Shown: positions 52,300-60,766 of the stretch, one piece after another
How positions within the stretch are numbered: the stretch's first letter is position 1
How the letters are laid out: each line of letters begins with the position of its first letter
Origin: CAILZL01 sp050181835
GTDB lineage: Bacteria > Pseudomonadota > Gammaproteobacteria > Steroidobacterales > Steroidobacteraceae
Assembly (NCBI GenBank): GCA_050181835.1
Contig: JBFXCU010000010.1
Span: forward strand, 1-64,000
Reading direction: 5' to 3'
DNA length: 64,000 nt
The notes under the pieces: generated by a model
Database searches by the model: none
Seen by the model: the letters and a program-made list of their open reading frames with translations, nothing else
What the model was told of the DNA's origin: nothing
Made by a program: the position numbers and the translations under genes

Positions 52300-52690
52300 A
52301 GTCAGTGCTACTGCACCCTGTCCTTGCGGTTCGCTCACCGAGTACGCAGCCTGCTGTGGTCGGTGGCATGGTGGTGAGGTAGCGCCTACCGCTGAAGCGT
52401 TGATGCGTTCACGTTATGTTGCTTTTGTGTTGGAGAACGAAGCGTATTTGCTGACAACTTGGCATCACGACAAGCGACCTGAGTCGGTATCGTTTGAACA
52501 CAGTATCAAGTGGTTGGGCTTGAAGGTGGTTGCCGTAAATGAAATCGGCATGGACACGGCCGAGGTTGAATTCGTAGCGCGTTATCGGCTTGGTGGCGGT
52601 TCGGCGGAGCGGTTACACGAGCGCAGTCGATTTGTTCGCGAAGCGGGGTGCTGGTTGTATGTGGAGGGTAAATTGCTTGCTGTAACTTGA
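52280..52690 (+). CDS. YchJ family protein with SEC-C-like zinc motif
   Basis: This is a 136-residue protein. The N-terminal segment CPCGSLTEYAACCGRWHGGE is the CxCxn CC zinc motif of YchJ and SEC-C proteins. YchJ marks then follow: APTAEALMRSRYVAFVLENE, YLLTTWHHDKRP and the NTF2-like part VEFVARYRLGGGSAERLHER with SRFVREAGCWLYVEG. ATG 52280 is chosen; ATG 52292 is possible. Function is unknown. It is co-directional and overlapping with the GST gene. Confidence 0.9.
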   Translation: MKISMLKVSATAPCPCGSLTEYAACCGRWHGGEVAPTAEALMRSRYVAFVLENEAYLLTTWHHDKRPESVSFEHSIKWLGLKVVAVNEIGMDTAEVEFVARYRLGGGSAERLHERSRFVREAGCWLYVEGKLLAVT

Positions 52691-52725
52691 TGGCAACGGT
52701 GTCTGTATGACTCTCTTGCCCGGAT

Positions 52726-53214
52726 TTATCGCGCAATAAACCGCTGTGCGGTACGATCTTTCACGCTCTGACGGGGATCGAAAACCTGACCATGCATCGC
52801 AATATAGACCCCATGCGGTAGAGTCTGTACCGCAGCTAACGCAAAGCCAACATTGAACTGTGCGTCGCTGCACTTTAGGGCGGCGGGTTGCATCGCACCA
52901 GTAAGCACAATGGTCTTGCCGGGAATGTCTGCAAGGACACGTGCGGTATTAATCATAGTGTCTGTACCATGCGTGATCAGTACTTGTGTGGCGGTACAGG
53001 TCGCCACTGCGGCGTGAATCACGGTTCGATCCGCATCGTTTAAGTCCAAGCTGTCCTTACGCATTAGTTCATTGATTTTATGCGTCACATGAACATTATT
53101 TTCCCGCAACAAGTCTGGCAGTACAGTGGCACCTATCTGATAGTCGGATAGGGCATCGAAGTAGATCTTGTCGATGGTGCCGCCGGTGGTGAAGATGGCT
53201 ATGTTGTTCATCAA
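52726..53214 (-). CDS. Single-domain asparaginase-like protein
   Basis: This 162-residue protein matches the N-terminal catalytic domain of L-asparaginases: IAIFTTGGTIDKIYFD (catalytic Thr in TGGT) and VLITHGTDTMINTARVLAD (Thr/Asp pair). PGKTIVLTGAMQPAAL follows. The C-terminal domain that completes the usual 330-residue enzyme is absent. A related short family exists, so it need not be a broken gene. Substrate and activity are unproven. Confidence 0.82.
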   Translation of the reverse strand: MMNNIAIFTTGGTIDKIYFDALSDYQIGATVLPDLLRENNVHVTHKINELMRKDSLDLNDADRTVIHAAVATCTATQVLITHGTDTMINTARVLADIPGKTIVLTGAMQPAALKCSDAQFNVGFALAAVQTLPHGVYIAMHGQVFDPRQSVKDRTAQRFIAR

Positions 53215-53240
53215 GTTTCCTATCAGTTGAGTAGCGGCGA

Positions 53241-53546
53241 CTAACTGAGTTCACTCGCATTGCCCACTCTGACTTTCAGGTGTACGAAAGTCTTTTCTCC
53301 CAATGCGGCCAATTGTTTACGCAGCTCGTCCTGAGTAAAGCGAATCTGCGCCGTCCAAGCTGCGGAGTCGGTAGTAATCACCAGAGTGTCTCCATGATAA
53401 GCGGCTGCCAGTACATGCTGGCGCTCCGGGCCGGACAGTGCGCTGCGCACCTTGGTGGTCAGGGTCATCACGCGGTCGGCCTGCTGTTGCAGTTTGGCCA
53501 GTGCCCCGCCGGGATCTGACATAATTGATTTGAGGGTGCTGGTCAT
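53241..53546 (-). CDS. DUF721 family protein (DciA-like)
   Basis: This 101-residue protein starts at ATG 53546 (MTSTLKSIMSDPGGALAKLQ). It has a helical N-terminus followed by the KH-like core HVLAAAYHGDTLVITTDSAA and WTAQIRFTQDELRKQLAAL. DUF721 proteins include the helicase loader DciA of bacteria lacking DnaC. It lies between the lpxC region and secA, a common place for this gene in related bacteria. A 262-bp divergent space separates it from the M23 gene. Confidence 0.85.
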   Translation of the reverse strand: MTSTLKSIMSDPGGALAKLQQQADRVMTLTTKVRSALSGPERQHVLAAAYHGDTLVITTDSAAWTAQIRFTQDELRKQLAALGEKTFVHLKVRVGNASELS

Positions 53547-53807
53547 GGGTTCGGTGGGAGTGTGCTGAACACTGTGTCGCAAGCAGGCAGCCATTATGGC
53601 GTCCGGGCTTGCGTATTGCAGCGCGGTTTTTGCATAGTGCGCATGTTTTCAGGGCAAGCCTGTTGAAAAGCGGGGGCGCAAAGCCATCAGTCTTCTAGGT
53701 TGTGATTGATCACAGGGTCGACCAATCGCGGGGATAGCGGAGTTGCAGGCGATTGGCTGCACTTATTCCGCTACCCTTCGTCTGGCGGGTACTGGTAAGG
53801 GTAGAGC

Positions 53808-54695
53808 ATGAATATAGTTGTATTTTCAAAGCGTTGGGCGCGTGCCAGACATTATGAATTGGGCCATCCACTGACCTTGGGATTGATCGTCATGACGGCG
53901 CTATTGCTGTTGGGCGGCGCGTATATGGCCGGCGTACAAAGTCGGGCCAGTGCGAAGTTGGCCCAGCCGGTACACCAACAGGTGCAGATCCACGCAATCA
54001 GGCGGCAGTTGAATGATCAGCTGGCGGATCTGGCCGCAAGAGTGGGGCAGGTCAATGCCCAGATGCTTAGGCTGAATGCCCTAGGTAAGCGCCTGACCGA
54101 GATGGCGCATCTGGATAAAGGCGAGTTCAATTTTGATGCGCCACCCGCGCAAGGCGGTCCTGAAGAAATAACCGATGAACCCTCAGCCGTAGCGGCAGAT
54201 CTACACGGGGTGCTAGCCAAGTTGGAGGCGCAACTGATTGATCGCGAACGGCAATTGGTCATTCTGGAAACATTTATTTCGGCGCGACAACTCACCCAAT
54301 GGGCCCTTCCCGATGGTAGCCCGGTGCCGGGAGCATGGATTTCCTCGCTGTATGGCCGTCGTATCGACCCAATTACCGGGGCTACGGCGTTTCATAGTGG
54401 CATCGACTTTGCCGCTCCCAGCGGCGCGCAGGCTTATGCCGTGGCACCAGGGGTGGTGACTTGGGCTGGCGACCGTTCCGGCTATGGACAACTGGTCGAG
54501 ATTAATCATGGCAACGGCTATGTCACTCGCTACGCCCACAACTCAAAGGTGCTGGTCAAGGTCGGCGACAAGGTAGGCAAGGGCAAGCTGATTTCGCAGG
54601 TGGGCTCCACCGGACGTTCTACCGGCCCACACCTGCATTTTGAGGTGTTGAAAAACGGTCGAACCATCGATCCGCGCAAGTTTGTTGCCGGTTAA
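53808..54695 (+). CDS. M23 family peptidase (LytM/NlpD-type), membrane-anchored
   Basis: This is a 295-residue protein with one N-terminal membrane helix (LTLGLIVMTALLLLGGAYMA, about residues 24-43). A coiled-coil region follows (about 55-160), then the LytM domain: GRRIDPITGATAFHSGIDFA (metal ligands His and Asp), HGNGYVTRYAHNS and a terminal STGRSTGPHLHFEVLKNGR with HxH. All four zinc ligand positions look intact, so it could cut peptidoglycan cross-links. It sits just upstream of secA, as in related genomes. Confidence 0.93.
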   Translation: MNIVVFSKRWARARHYELGHPLTLGLIVMTALLLLGGAYMAGVQSRASAKLAQPVHQQVQIHAIRRQLNDQLADLAARVGQVNAQMLRLNALGKRLTEMAHLDKGEFNFDAPPAQGGPEEITDEPSAVAADLHGVLAKLEAQLIDRERQLVILETFISARQLTQWALPDGSPVPGAWISSLYGRRIDPITGATAFHSGIDFAAPSGAQAYAVAPGVVTWAGDRSGYGQLVEINHGNGYVTRYAHNSKVLVKVGDKVGKGKLISQVGSTGRSTGPHLHFEVLKNGRTIDPRKFVAG

Positions 54696-54819
54696 CCGCC
54701 CAAAATCCCAAAAACTCGCTTCTATTCACTCTACTAGTCGCATCTACGATAGGGAATGACAGCGGGTTGCAACGGCCCGTGTACAATGTCGCGCTTTTCT
54801 ACGTGGCTCGGAGTCTTGC

Positions 54820-57561
54820 GTGGCGAATTTGATTACAACTTGGGTTACTTCTCTATTCGGCAGCCGCAATCAGCGGCTAGTGACTGGCTATAGCAAGCTG
54901 GTAGCACGTATCAACGCCTTGGAGCCCTCGGTGCAGGCTTTAAGTGATGCGGAATTGCGCGATAAAACGGCTGAGTTTCGCCAACGCCTTGCCACGGGCG
55001 AAACGCTTGACACGGTTCTGCCAGAAGCCTTTGCGGCAGTGCGCGAAGCATCGCGTCGCACGTTGGGGATGCGTCATTTTGATGTGCAGCTGATTGGTGG
55101 CATGACCCTGCATCAGGGCAAGATTGCCGAAATGCGCACCGGTGAAGGCAAGACCTTGATGGCGACGCTGCCGGTGTACCTCAATGCGCTGCCTGCCAAG
55201 GGCGTGCATGTGATCACCGTGAACGAGTATCTGGCGCAGCGCGATGCCGACTGGATGCGTCCGGTGTATGAATTTCTGGGTATGACGGTAGATGTCATTC
55301 GCAGTGGTCAGACGCCGCAGGAAAAGCAGGCGGCTTATGCAGCCGACATTACTTACGGTACCAACAACGAATTCGGTTTTGATTATCTGCGCGACAACCT
55401 GGCCTTCCGTCTGGAAGACCGCGCGCAACGTGGCCTTGCCTACGCGATTATCGATGAGGTCGATTCGATCTTGATCGACGAAGCGCGTACACCGCTGATC
55501 ATTTCTGGCCCTGCGGAAGAAAGCACCGAGTTGTACCTGAAGATCAACGAGCTAGTGCCGCAGCTCAAGCGGCAGGCAGGCGAAGAAACCGAAGGCGATT
55601 ACTGGGCTGATGAAAAAGGCCGTCAAGTACATTTGTCTGATGCGGGCCATGAACACGCTGAGGAGTTATTTACCCAAGCCGGCTTGCTGCAACCTGAGCA
55701 AAGCTTGTACGACGCGGCCAACATCCGTCTGATGCATCACCTCAATGCCGCCTTGCGTGCGCATGCGCTATATCAGCGTGATGTAGCGTACATAGTACGC
55801 AATGGTGAAGTGGTGATTGTTGATGAGTTCACCGGGCGCACCATGTCAGGCCGTCGCTGGTCAGATGGCTTGCATCAAGCCGTTGAAGCGAAAGAAGGCG
55901 TGGCGGTGCGCGAAGAAAATCAGACTGTGGCTTCGATTACATTCCAGAATTTCTTTCGTATGTATACCAAGCTGTCTGGCATGACCGGTACGGCTGATAC
56001 GGAAGCATTCGAGTTCCAACAGATTTATGGTCTGGAAGTGGCAGTGATCCCCACGCATCGGCCAATGATCCGCAAGGACTACCCGGATTTTGTCTACCTG
56101 ACACAGAAAGATAAATTCGACGCGATTATTGCCGACATCAGGGAATGCGTGGCACGGCAACAACCGGCATTGGTGGGCACGACTTCTATCGAGACTTCTG
56201 AATATTTGGCTGGGTTACTGAAAGCACAGAACATCCCGCATGAAGTGTTGAATGCCAAACAACATGAGCGCGAAGCCATGATTGTTGCGCAGGCGGGTAG
56301 CCCAGGTGCAGTAACCATTGCTACCAACATGGCTGGTCGTGGTACTGACATCGTGCTGGGTGGCAACCTCGAAGTTGAGTTGCATAGCCTAGGTTCGGAT
56401 ATTGATGATGCAACCAAGGCGCGCGTGCGTGCCGACTGGCAGCAACGTCATAATGCGGTGTTAGCTTCCGGTGGTTTGCATATCATCGGTACAGAGCGTC
56501 ACGAATCACGACGAATCGATAACCAGCTGCGTGGCCGATCCGGTCGTCAGGGCGATGCCGGCTCCAGTCGTTTTTATCTGTCGATAGAAGATAGCTTGAT
56601 GCGCATCTTTGGTGACCCGGAGCGTACCAAACGCTGGCTGCAAACAGCGGGCATGAAAGAAGGTGAGGTGATCGAAAGTCGCATGCTCAGCAAGCAGATT
56701 GAGCGCGCGCAGCGCAAGGTTGAGGCACACAATTTCGATGCGCGCAAAAACTTGCTGGAATACGATGATGTTGCCAACGATCAACGCAAGGTGATCTACC
56801 ATCAGCGTTCGGAGATCATGGCTGCCGAGGACATGGCTGACGCGGTGACCGGCATTCGTCAAGAAGTGCTCGAAGAGATGGTAGCGCGCTACGCGCCGCA
56901 GCAGAGCCTTGAGGAACAGTGGGATATTAAGGGGCTGTCTGAACAGTTGGCCCGCGATTTCAATGTGCAGCTGGATATTGCGTCTTGGCTTAAGACGCAG
57001 CAGTCGCCGAGTCCGGATGATATGGCCAGTTATGTCGTGCAACAGCTCAGTGATGCGTATCAAGCCAAGACTGAAGCCTATGGTGTGCCGGTAATGCGGC
57101 ATCTGGAAAAGGCGTTGATGCTGCAACAACTGGATACCCATTGGCGTGAGCATCTGGCGGCCATGGATTATTTGCGTCAAGGCATTCACTTGCGCAGTTA
57201 TGCGCAGAAAAATCCCAAGCAGGAGTATAAGCGCGAGGCATTCGAGCTGTTCAGCAGCATGCTGGATCGTATCAAGCACGATACGGTATCAATGTTGGCG
57301 CGACTACAGGTGCGCAGTGAGGCAGAGCTTCAAGCTGAAGCGGAGGAGCGGCAACGACATCTGGAGGCCAATATGCGCGCCCAGCATGCAGCGCCAGCGT
57401 CGTTGATGGCAGCGGCGGATGATCAAGTGCCAACTGCTGATCAGTCCCAAGGTGTTAACAACCAAGTTATCCGTGATGGCCGCAAGGTGGGGCGCAATGA
57501 ACCTTGTCCCTGTGGCTCTGGCAAGAAATACAAGCATTGTCACGGTGCGCTGGAAGGTTGA
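54820..57561 (+). CDS. secA: Preprotein translocase ATPase SecA
   Basis: This 913-residue motor starts with GTG. Walker A MRTGEGKTLMATL lies near residues 103-115, DEAD-like DEVDSILIDEARTPL follows, the preprotein-binding region precedes the second ATPase half (TNMAGRGTDIVLGGNLEVEL, GRSGRQGDAGSSRFYLS), and the C-terminal zinc motif is CPCGSGKKYKHCHG. It pushes Sec substrates through SecYEG. The 124-bp upstream gap has no recognised secM-like ORF. Confidence 0.98.
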   Translation: MANLITTWVTSLFGSRNQRLVTGYSKLVARINALEPSVQALSDAELRDKTAEFRQRLATGETLDTVLPEAFAAVREASRRTLGMRHFDVQLIGGMTLHQGKIAEMRTGEGKTLMATLPVYLNALPAKGVHVITVNEYLAQRDADWMRPVYEFLGMTVDVIRSGQTPQEKQAAYAADITYGTNNEFGFDYLRDNLAFRLEDRAQRGLAYAIIDEVDSILIDEARTPLIISGPAEESTELYLKINELVPQLKRQAGEETEGDYWADEKGRQVHLSDAGHEHAEELFTQAGLLQPEQSLYDAANIRLMHHLNAALRAHALYQRDVAYIVRNGEVVIVDEFTGRTMSGRRWSDGLHQAVEAKEGVAVREENQTVASITFQNFFRMYTKLSGMTGTADTEAFEFQQIYGLEVAVIPTHRPMIRKDYPDFVYLTQKDKFDAIIADIRECVARQQPALVGTTSIETSEYLAGLLKAQNIPHEVLNAKQHEREAMIVAQAGSPGAVTIATNMAGRGTDIVLGGNLEVELHSLGSDIDDATKARVRADWQQRHNAVLASGGLHIIGTERHESRRIDNQLRGRSGRQGDAGSSRFYLSIEDSLMRIFGDPERTKRWLQTAGMKEGEVIESRMLSKQIERAQRKVEAHNFDARKNLLEYDDVANDQRKVIYHQRSEIMAAEDMADAVTGIRQEVLEEMVARYAPQQSLEEQWDIKGLSEQLARDFNVQLDIASWLKTQQSPSPDDMASYVVQQLSDAYQAKTEAYGVPVMRHLEKALMLQQLDTHWREHLAAMDYLRQGIHLRSYAQKNPKQEYKREAFELFSSMLDRIKHDTVSMLARLQVRSEAELQAEAEERQRHLEANMRAQHAAPASLMAAADDQVPTADQSQGVNNQVIRDGRKVGRNEPCPCGSGKKYKHCHGALEG

Positions 57562-57567
57562 TTAAGG

Positions 57568-57981
57568 ATGACTGTTGCCCCCGGCCTTCCTCTCGTCCAC
57601 GTGGTTGCGGGGGCCTTGCTGGATGATCATGGACGGGTGCTGATCGCCCAGCGTCCACCGGGCAAGCATCTGGCAGGTGGGTGGGAATTTCCCGGCGGCA
57701 AACTGTTGGCCGGTGAAGCGTCGCTGAGTGGATTGACGCGTGAGCTTAAGGAGGAGTTGGGCATTGTTGTTCTGCAGGCTGAATATCTGACTCACTGTCA
57801 GCACGACTATCCTGATCGTCGCGTGTTGCTGGAATTGTGGCTGGTGCCGCAGTTCGGTGGCGAGCCGCAGTCGCTGGATGGGCAGGCCTTGCGTTGGGTG
57901 GCGCTGCAACAGTTGCATTCAGCCAATATGTTGCCTGCCGATAAACCACTAATAGATTCGTTGCTCAGCCGTCTGCGGTAA
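57568..57981 (+). CDS. mutT: 8-oxo-dGTP diphosphatase MutT (Nudix)
   Basis: This 137-residue protein has an intact Nudix box: GGKLLAGEASLSGLTRELKE and then ELGI. VLIAQRPPGKHLAGGWEFPG precedes it, the standard MutT approach. It cleanses the nucleotide pool of oxidised guanine. It begins 6 bp after secA and its end overlaps the convergent yacG end by 17 bp. No ThiE-like fusion is present. Confidence 0.94.
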   Translation: MTVAPGLPLVHVVAGALLDDHGRVLIAQRPPGKHLAGGWEFPGGKLLAGEASLSGLTRELKEELGIVVLQAEYLTHCQHDYPDRRVLLELWLVPQFGGEPQSLDGQALRWVALQQLHSANMLPADKPLIDSLLSRLR

Positions 57982-58150
57982 ATTCCTGCGGGCGGTCGTT
58001 ATCATCGTCAACCGCCGGAATCGCATGTTTTTCGGCCGCCCAATCACCCAAATCAATTAATTTGCAGCGTTCGCAGCAAAATGGTCGCCACTTGTTTTCT
58101 GGTGACCATTCAGTTTGACGCTGACAGGTTGGGCATTTGATGAAGGTCAT
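57965..58150 (-). CDS. yacG: DNA gyrase inhibitor YacG (zinc-binding)
   Basis: This is a 61-residue protein: KCPTCQRQTEWSPENKWRPF, then CCERCKLIDLGDWAAEKHAI. The four Cys in CPxC and CxxxC-like positions form the zinc site, and the acidic tail binds GyrB in E. coli. It follows zapD by 3 bp, the usual pairing. Confidence 0.94.
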   Translation of the reverse strand: MTFIKCPTCQRQTEWSPENKWRPFCCERCKLIDLGDWAAEKHAIPAVDDDNDRPQEFTADG

Positions 58151-58153
58151 GAC

Positions 58154-58957
58154 TCAGGTGCAAGTGGTCAATAAAAATGGCACATCCTGTTCTGCTTGCA
58201 CCGCACGTGTTGCCACCCCCTGCCACTTTAGAAAGCGCACGCTACAGCGATAGTGACTGCCGCTGATCTCGGGGAAGTAATCACTGCCAGTCGGCAAGGT
58301 GATGCGCAGCAACTGACAATGGCTGTCGCGATCCAGATTCAAGTGGAATTGGCCGCCAACAGCAACCTCGCGGCGTGGTCGGGCATTTTGACGAGTGACC
58401 CACAGCAGGTAGCTGACCGCCTCGCACAGAATGCTGATGTCGTGCATCCAGCTAGCAAAATCTGCCTGACGAATACTGAAGTCCTGATTCAGCCAGTGAT
58501 GGTAGTCACGCAAATCAAACTCGCAGGTACCGCCCGGAATAGCGGCGCGGTGCCGGATCGCGCTCAGAAACTCCGAGTCGCGCAAGCTTTGCATGAACAC
58601 CCCGGCCGTTGAATTCAGTTCGCTGCGGTGATGCGCCAGCCGCGTCATGATGCTGTCCAGACGTTCGCTGTCGACACCCGATTTGTTACGGAATTCGTTG
58701 AGGATAACCAGCTGTCGCTCCAGCTCTTTCAGTGCATCAGTGCGGCAGTCACCGCGAGCGGTGATGGCCAGAATGTCGATGATCGCGTTGATCGCAGCGC
58801 GCGTATCCCAAGTATCAGAAACCTGCTGGTGATGCCGGGTTTGGCGATATAGAAATTCCAGCCGCAAATAGGTACGCAGACGTTCATTGAGCGGCTGCTC
58901 ATAATCAATGGTGGCAGCTTCCGCATCATTGCCGCTCTGTAGTTCTGCTGTGGTCAT
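58154..58957 (-). CDS. zapD: Cell division protein ZapD
   Basis: This is a 267-residue protein starting at ATG 58957 (MTTAELQSGN). Family marks are YEQPLNERLRTYLRLEFLYR, LERQLVILNEFRNKSGVDSE, GTCEFDLRDYHHWLNQD and the C-terminal ISGSHYRCSVRFLKWQG. It cross-links FtsZ filaments at the septum. It lies downstream of coaE in the pilB-to-yacG block. Confidence 0.93.
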   Translation of the reverse strand: MTTAELQSGNDAEAATIDYEQPLNERLRTYLRLEFLYRQTRHHQQVSDTWDTRAAINAIIDILAITARGDCRTDALKELERQLVILNEFRNKSGVDSERLDSIMTRLAHHRSELNSTAGVFMQSLRDSEFLSAIRHRAAIPGGTCEFDLRDYHHWLNQDFSIRQADFASWMHDISILCEAVSYLLWVTRQNARPRREVAVGGQFHLNLDRDSHCQLLRITLPTGSDYFPEISGSHYRCSVRFLKWQGVATRAVQAEQDVPFLLTTCT

Positions 58958-59045
58958 CGCGCTATTGTGCTGCACATGCTGGGTGCAGGCCAAGGGGTTT
59001 GCATGGCTAAAATCAAAGAACTAATCTAAGTCAGGGTGATGGGTG

Positions 59046-59663
59046 CTATGTGGCAGCGTTACTCATGTCTAGATAACGTCGGTGTAAAACTGCGACTTTT
59101 TCCGGTATTTCCGTTACGGAGCCATTGTTGTCCAGTATGTCATCGGCGAATTTCAGGCGTTCATCGCGGCTTACTTGTGTTGCTAGCATTTGCTGAGCCA
59201 GCTCTGAGTTAATGTCGTCACGCAGCAGCAGCCGGGCAAGCTGTGTCTCAGGGGTGCAGTCCACCACCAGAATGCGGTCATATAGGTGCTGTGTCTGTGT
59301 GTCGATCAGTAGTGGGACGACATGTATCTGGTAGGCGCCGCCCAACTGCGTGGCAAGCGCGTTTTGCGCGCTGCGAATCGCTGGATGCAGGATGGCTTCC
59401 AGAGCCTGTTTCTCGGCGGGATTGTTGAAAATGCGTTGTCGCACTTGGCGGCGATCCAGGGTGCCATCGTCTAGCAATATTGCGTTACCGAATCGACTGA
59501 CCATTGCCGCCAAGGCGGGTTGGCCGGGTTGCACCACAGCGCGAGCCAGCATATCGGTATCAATAATGGGCACACTCAGCTTGGCAAATTCTGTTGCCAC
59601 TACGCTCTTGCCGCTGGCGATGCCGCCGGTCAGACCGATTCGCAGAGGTGCGTTCGTCGCCAT
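59046..59663 (-). CDS. coaE: Dephospho-CoA kinase
   Basis: This 205-residue kinase starts at ATG 59663 and has the P-loop IGLTGGIASGKSVVATEFA, VPIIDTDMLARAVVQPGQPA (substrate Asp), DGTLDRRQVRQRIF and VVDCTPETQLARLLLRD. It phosphorylates dephospho-CoA, the last step of CoA synthesis. It starts 1 bp after the pilD stop. Confidence 0.95.
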   Translation of the reverse strand: MATNAPLRIGLTGGIASGKSVVATEFAKLSVPIIDTDMLARAVVQPGQPALAAMVSRFGNAILLDDGTLDRRQVRQRIFNNPAEKQALEAILHPAIRSAQNALATQLGGAYQIHVVPLLIDTQTQHLYDRILVVDCTPETQLARLLLRDDINSELAQQMLATQVSRDERLKFADDILDNNGSVTEIPEKVAVLHRRYLDMSNAAT

Positions 59664-59664
59664 C

Positions 59665-60609
59665 TCAACCCTGAAGGGTGTGCAGGTAAGCGGTGACGAT
59701 GTGTTCACCCCACAGCAGCGCAATCCAGCCAGCAGCGGCCAGATAAGGACCAAATGGAATGGGAATGTTGCGATCCCGGCCGCGCAACACGATCAAGCCG
59801 ATGCCCAACACGGCACCGACGCAGGCCGACAACATGATGATCAGCGGTAGCATCTGCCAGCCCAACCACGCGCCCAGCGCTGCCAGCAGTTTGAAGTCGC
59901 CATAGCCCATACCTTCCTTGCCGGTGACGAGTTTGAACAGATGAAACACCAGCCATAAGCTCAGATACCCCGCCATCGCACCGATGATGGCATCTTGCGG
60001 GGTAATCGGTAGCACCTTGCCTTGCAACAAGCTCAATGCCAGCCCTGCCCACAGTAATGGCAGCGTTAAATCATCAGGCAGTAATTGATGGTCAAAGTCG
60101 ATCATGCATAGTGCGACCAGTGTCCAAGTCAAGCATAGCGCTGCTGCCATGTGCCAAGTAAAGCCGAACTGCCATGCCACCACGGCGGACAATAGCGCAG
60201 TGCTGAGTTCAATAATGGGATAGCGAACGGAAATACTAGCTCGGCAATTTGCACAACGGCCCTTGAGTAGCAGCCAGCTGATAATCGGTATGTTCTGCAG
60301 CGCGGTGATTTGCTTGCCACAATGTGGACAGGCTGAGCGAGGTATAACCAAGTTGTATTTGTCTGGAATTGCAGCGCTGGTAGTTCCCTGTGGGTCGGGT
60401 TTTAACCCGATTTCTGGCGAGGGAGTTGCAATAGTTTCCGACCCAGCAGCAGCCAGTAATTCGTTTGCTTGCTGTTGCCAATCGCGCTGCATCATGATCG
60501 GCAGACGATGGATGACCACATTCAAAAAACTGCCCACCAGCAGACTGAGTATGAAAACGCTGCCGATTAACCAACCGGGTTCAGTCGCGTACAGCTCAGT
60601 GAGAGTCAT
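59665..60609 (-). CDS. pilD: Type IV prepilin peptidase / N-methyltransferase PilD
   Basis: This 314-residue membrane enzyme has LVGSFLNVVIHRLPIMMQRD, a zinc motif of two CxxC pairs (CPHCGKQ and CANCRAS, about residues 93-120), and catalytic aspartates in MIDFDHQLLPDDLTLP and GYGDFKLLAALGAWLGW. It cleaves and methylates type IV prepilins and type II pseudopilins. It is last of the pilB-pilC-pilD genes. Confidence 0.96.
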   Translation of the reverse strand: MTLTELYATEPGWLIGSVFILSLLVGSFLNVVIHRLPIMMQRDWQQQANELLAAAGSETIATPSPEIGLKPDPQGTTSAAIPDKYNLVIPRSACPHCGKQITALQNIPIISWLLLKGRCANCRASISVRYPIIELSTALLSAVVAWQFGFTWHMAAALCLTWTLVALCMIDFDHQLLPDDLTLPLLWAGLALSLLQGKVLPITPQDAIIGAMAGYLSLWLVFHLFKLVTGKEGMGYGDFKLLAALGAWLGWQMLPLIIMLSACVGAVLGIGLIVLRGRDRNIPIPFGPYLAAAGWIALLWGEHIVTAYLHTLQG

Positions 60610-60718
60610 GATTTACCATTGTGGATGGCGGTTGTATCGTAGGTCAGCCTTCAGTCTGACTGTTTTGGCGTCAAGCTAAAACCTGATCTGCATAGAGGCA
60701 AATCCGGCATTGTCACGC

Positions 60719-60753
60719 AAAGCGCCGCAGCGGAATGTTCAGCTGCGGCGTTT
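60719..60753 (-). terminator. Intercistronic hairpin between pilC and pilD
   Basis: CGCCGCAGC (60723-60731) pairs with GCTGCGGCG (60742-60750); a G-T and two A-T pairs extend it. The loop is 10 nt. On the minus strand only a few T follow, so termination would be partial at best. It fills part of the 157-bp gap between pilC and pilD. Confidence 0.45.
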
Positions 60754-60766
60754 GATTTTGTCTTGC

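Noticed and set aside
54696..54819. SecM-like arrest peptide before secA
   Set aside because: No ORF with an arrest-type sequence in the 124-bp gap.
56506..57279. 257-codon minus-strand open frame
   Set aside because: It is the antisense of the conserved second half of secA.
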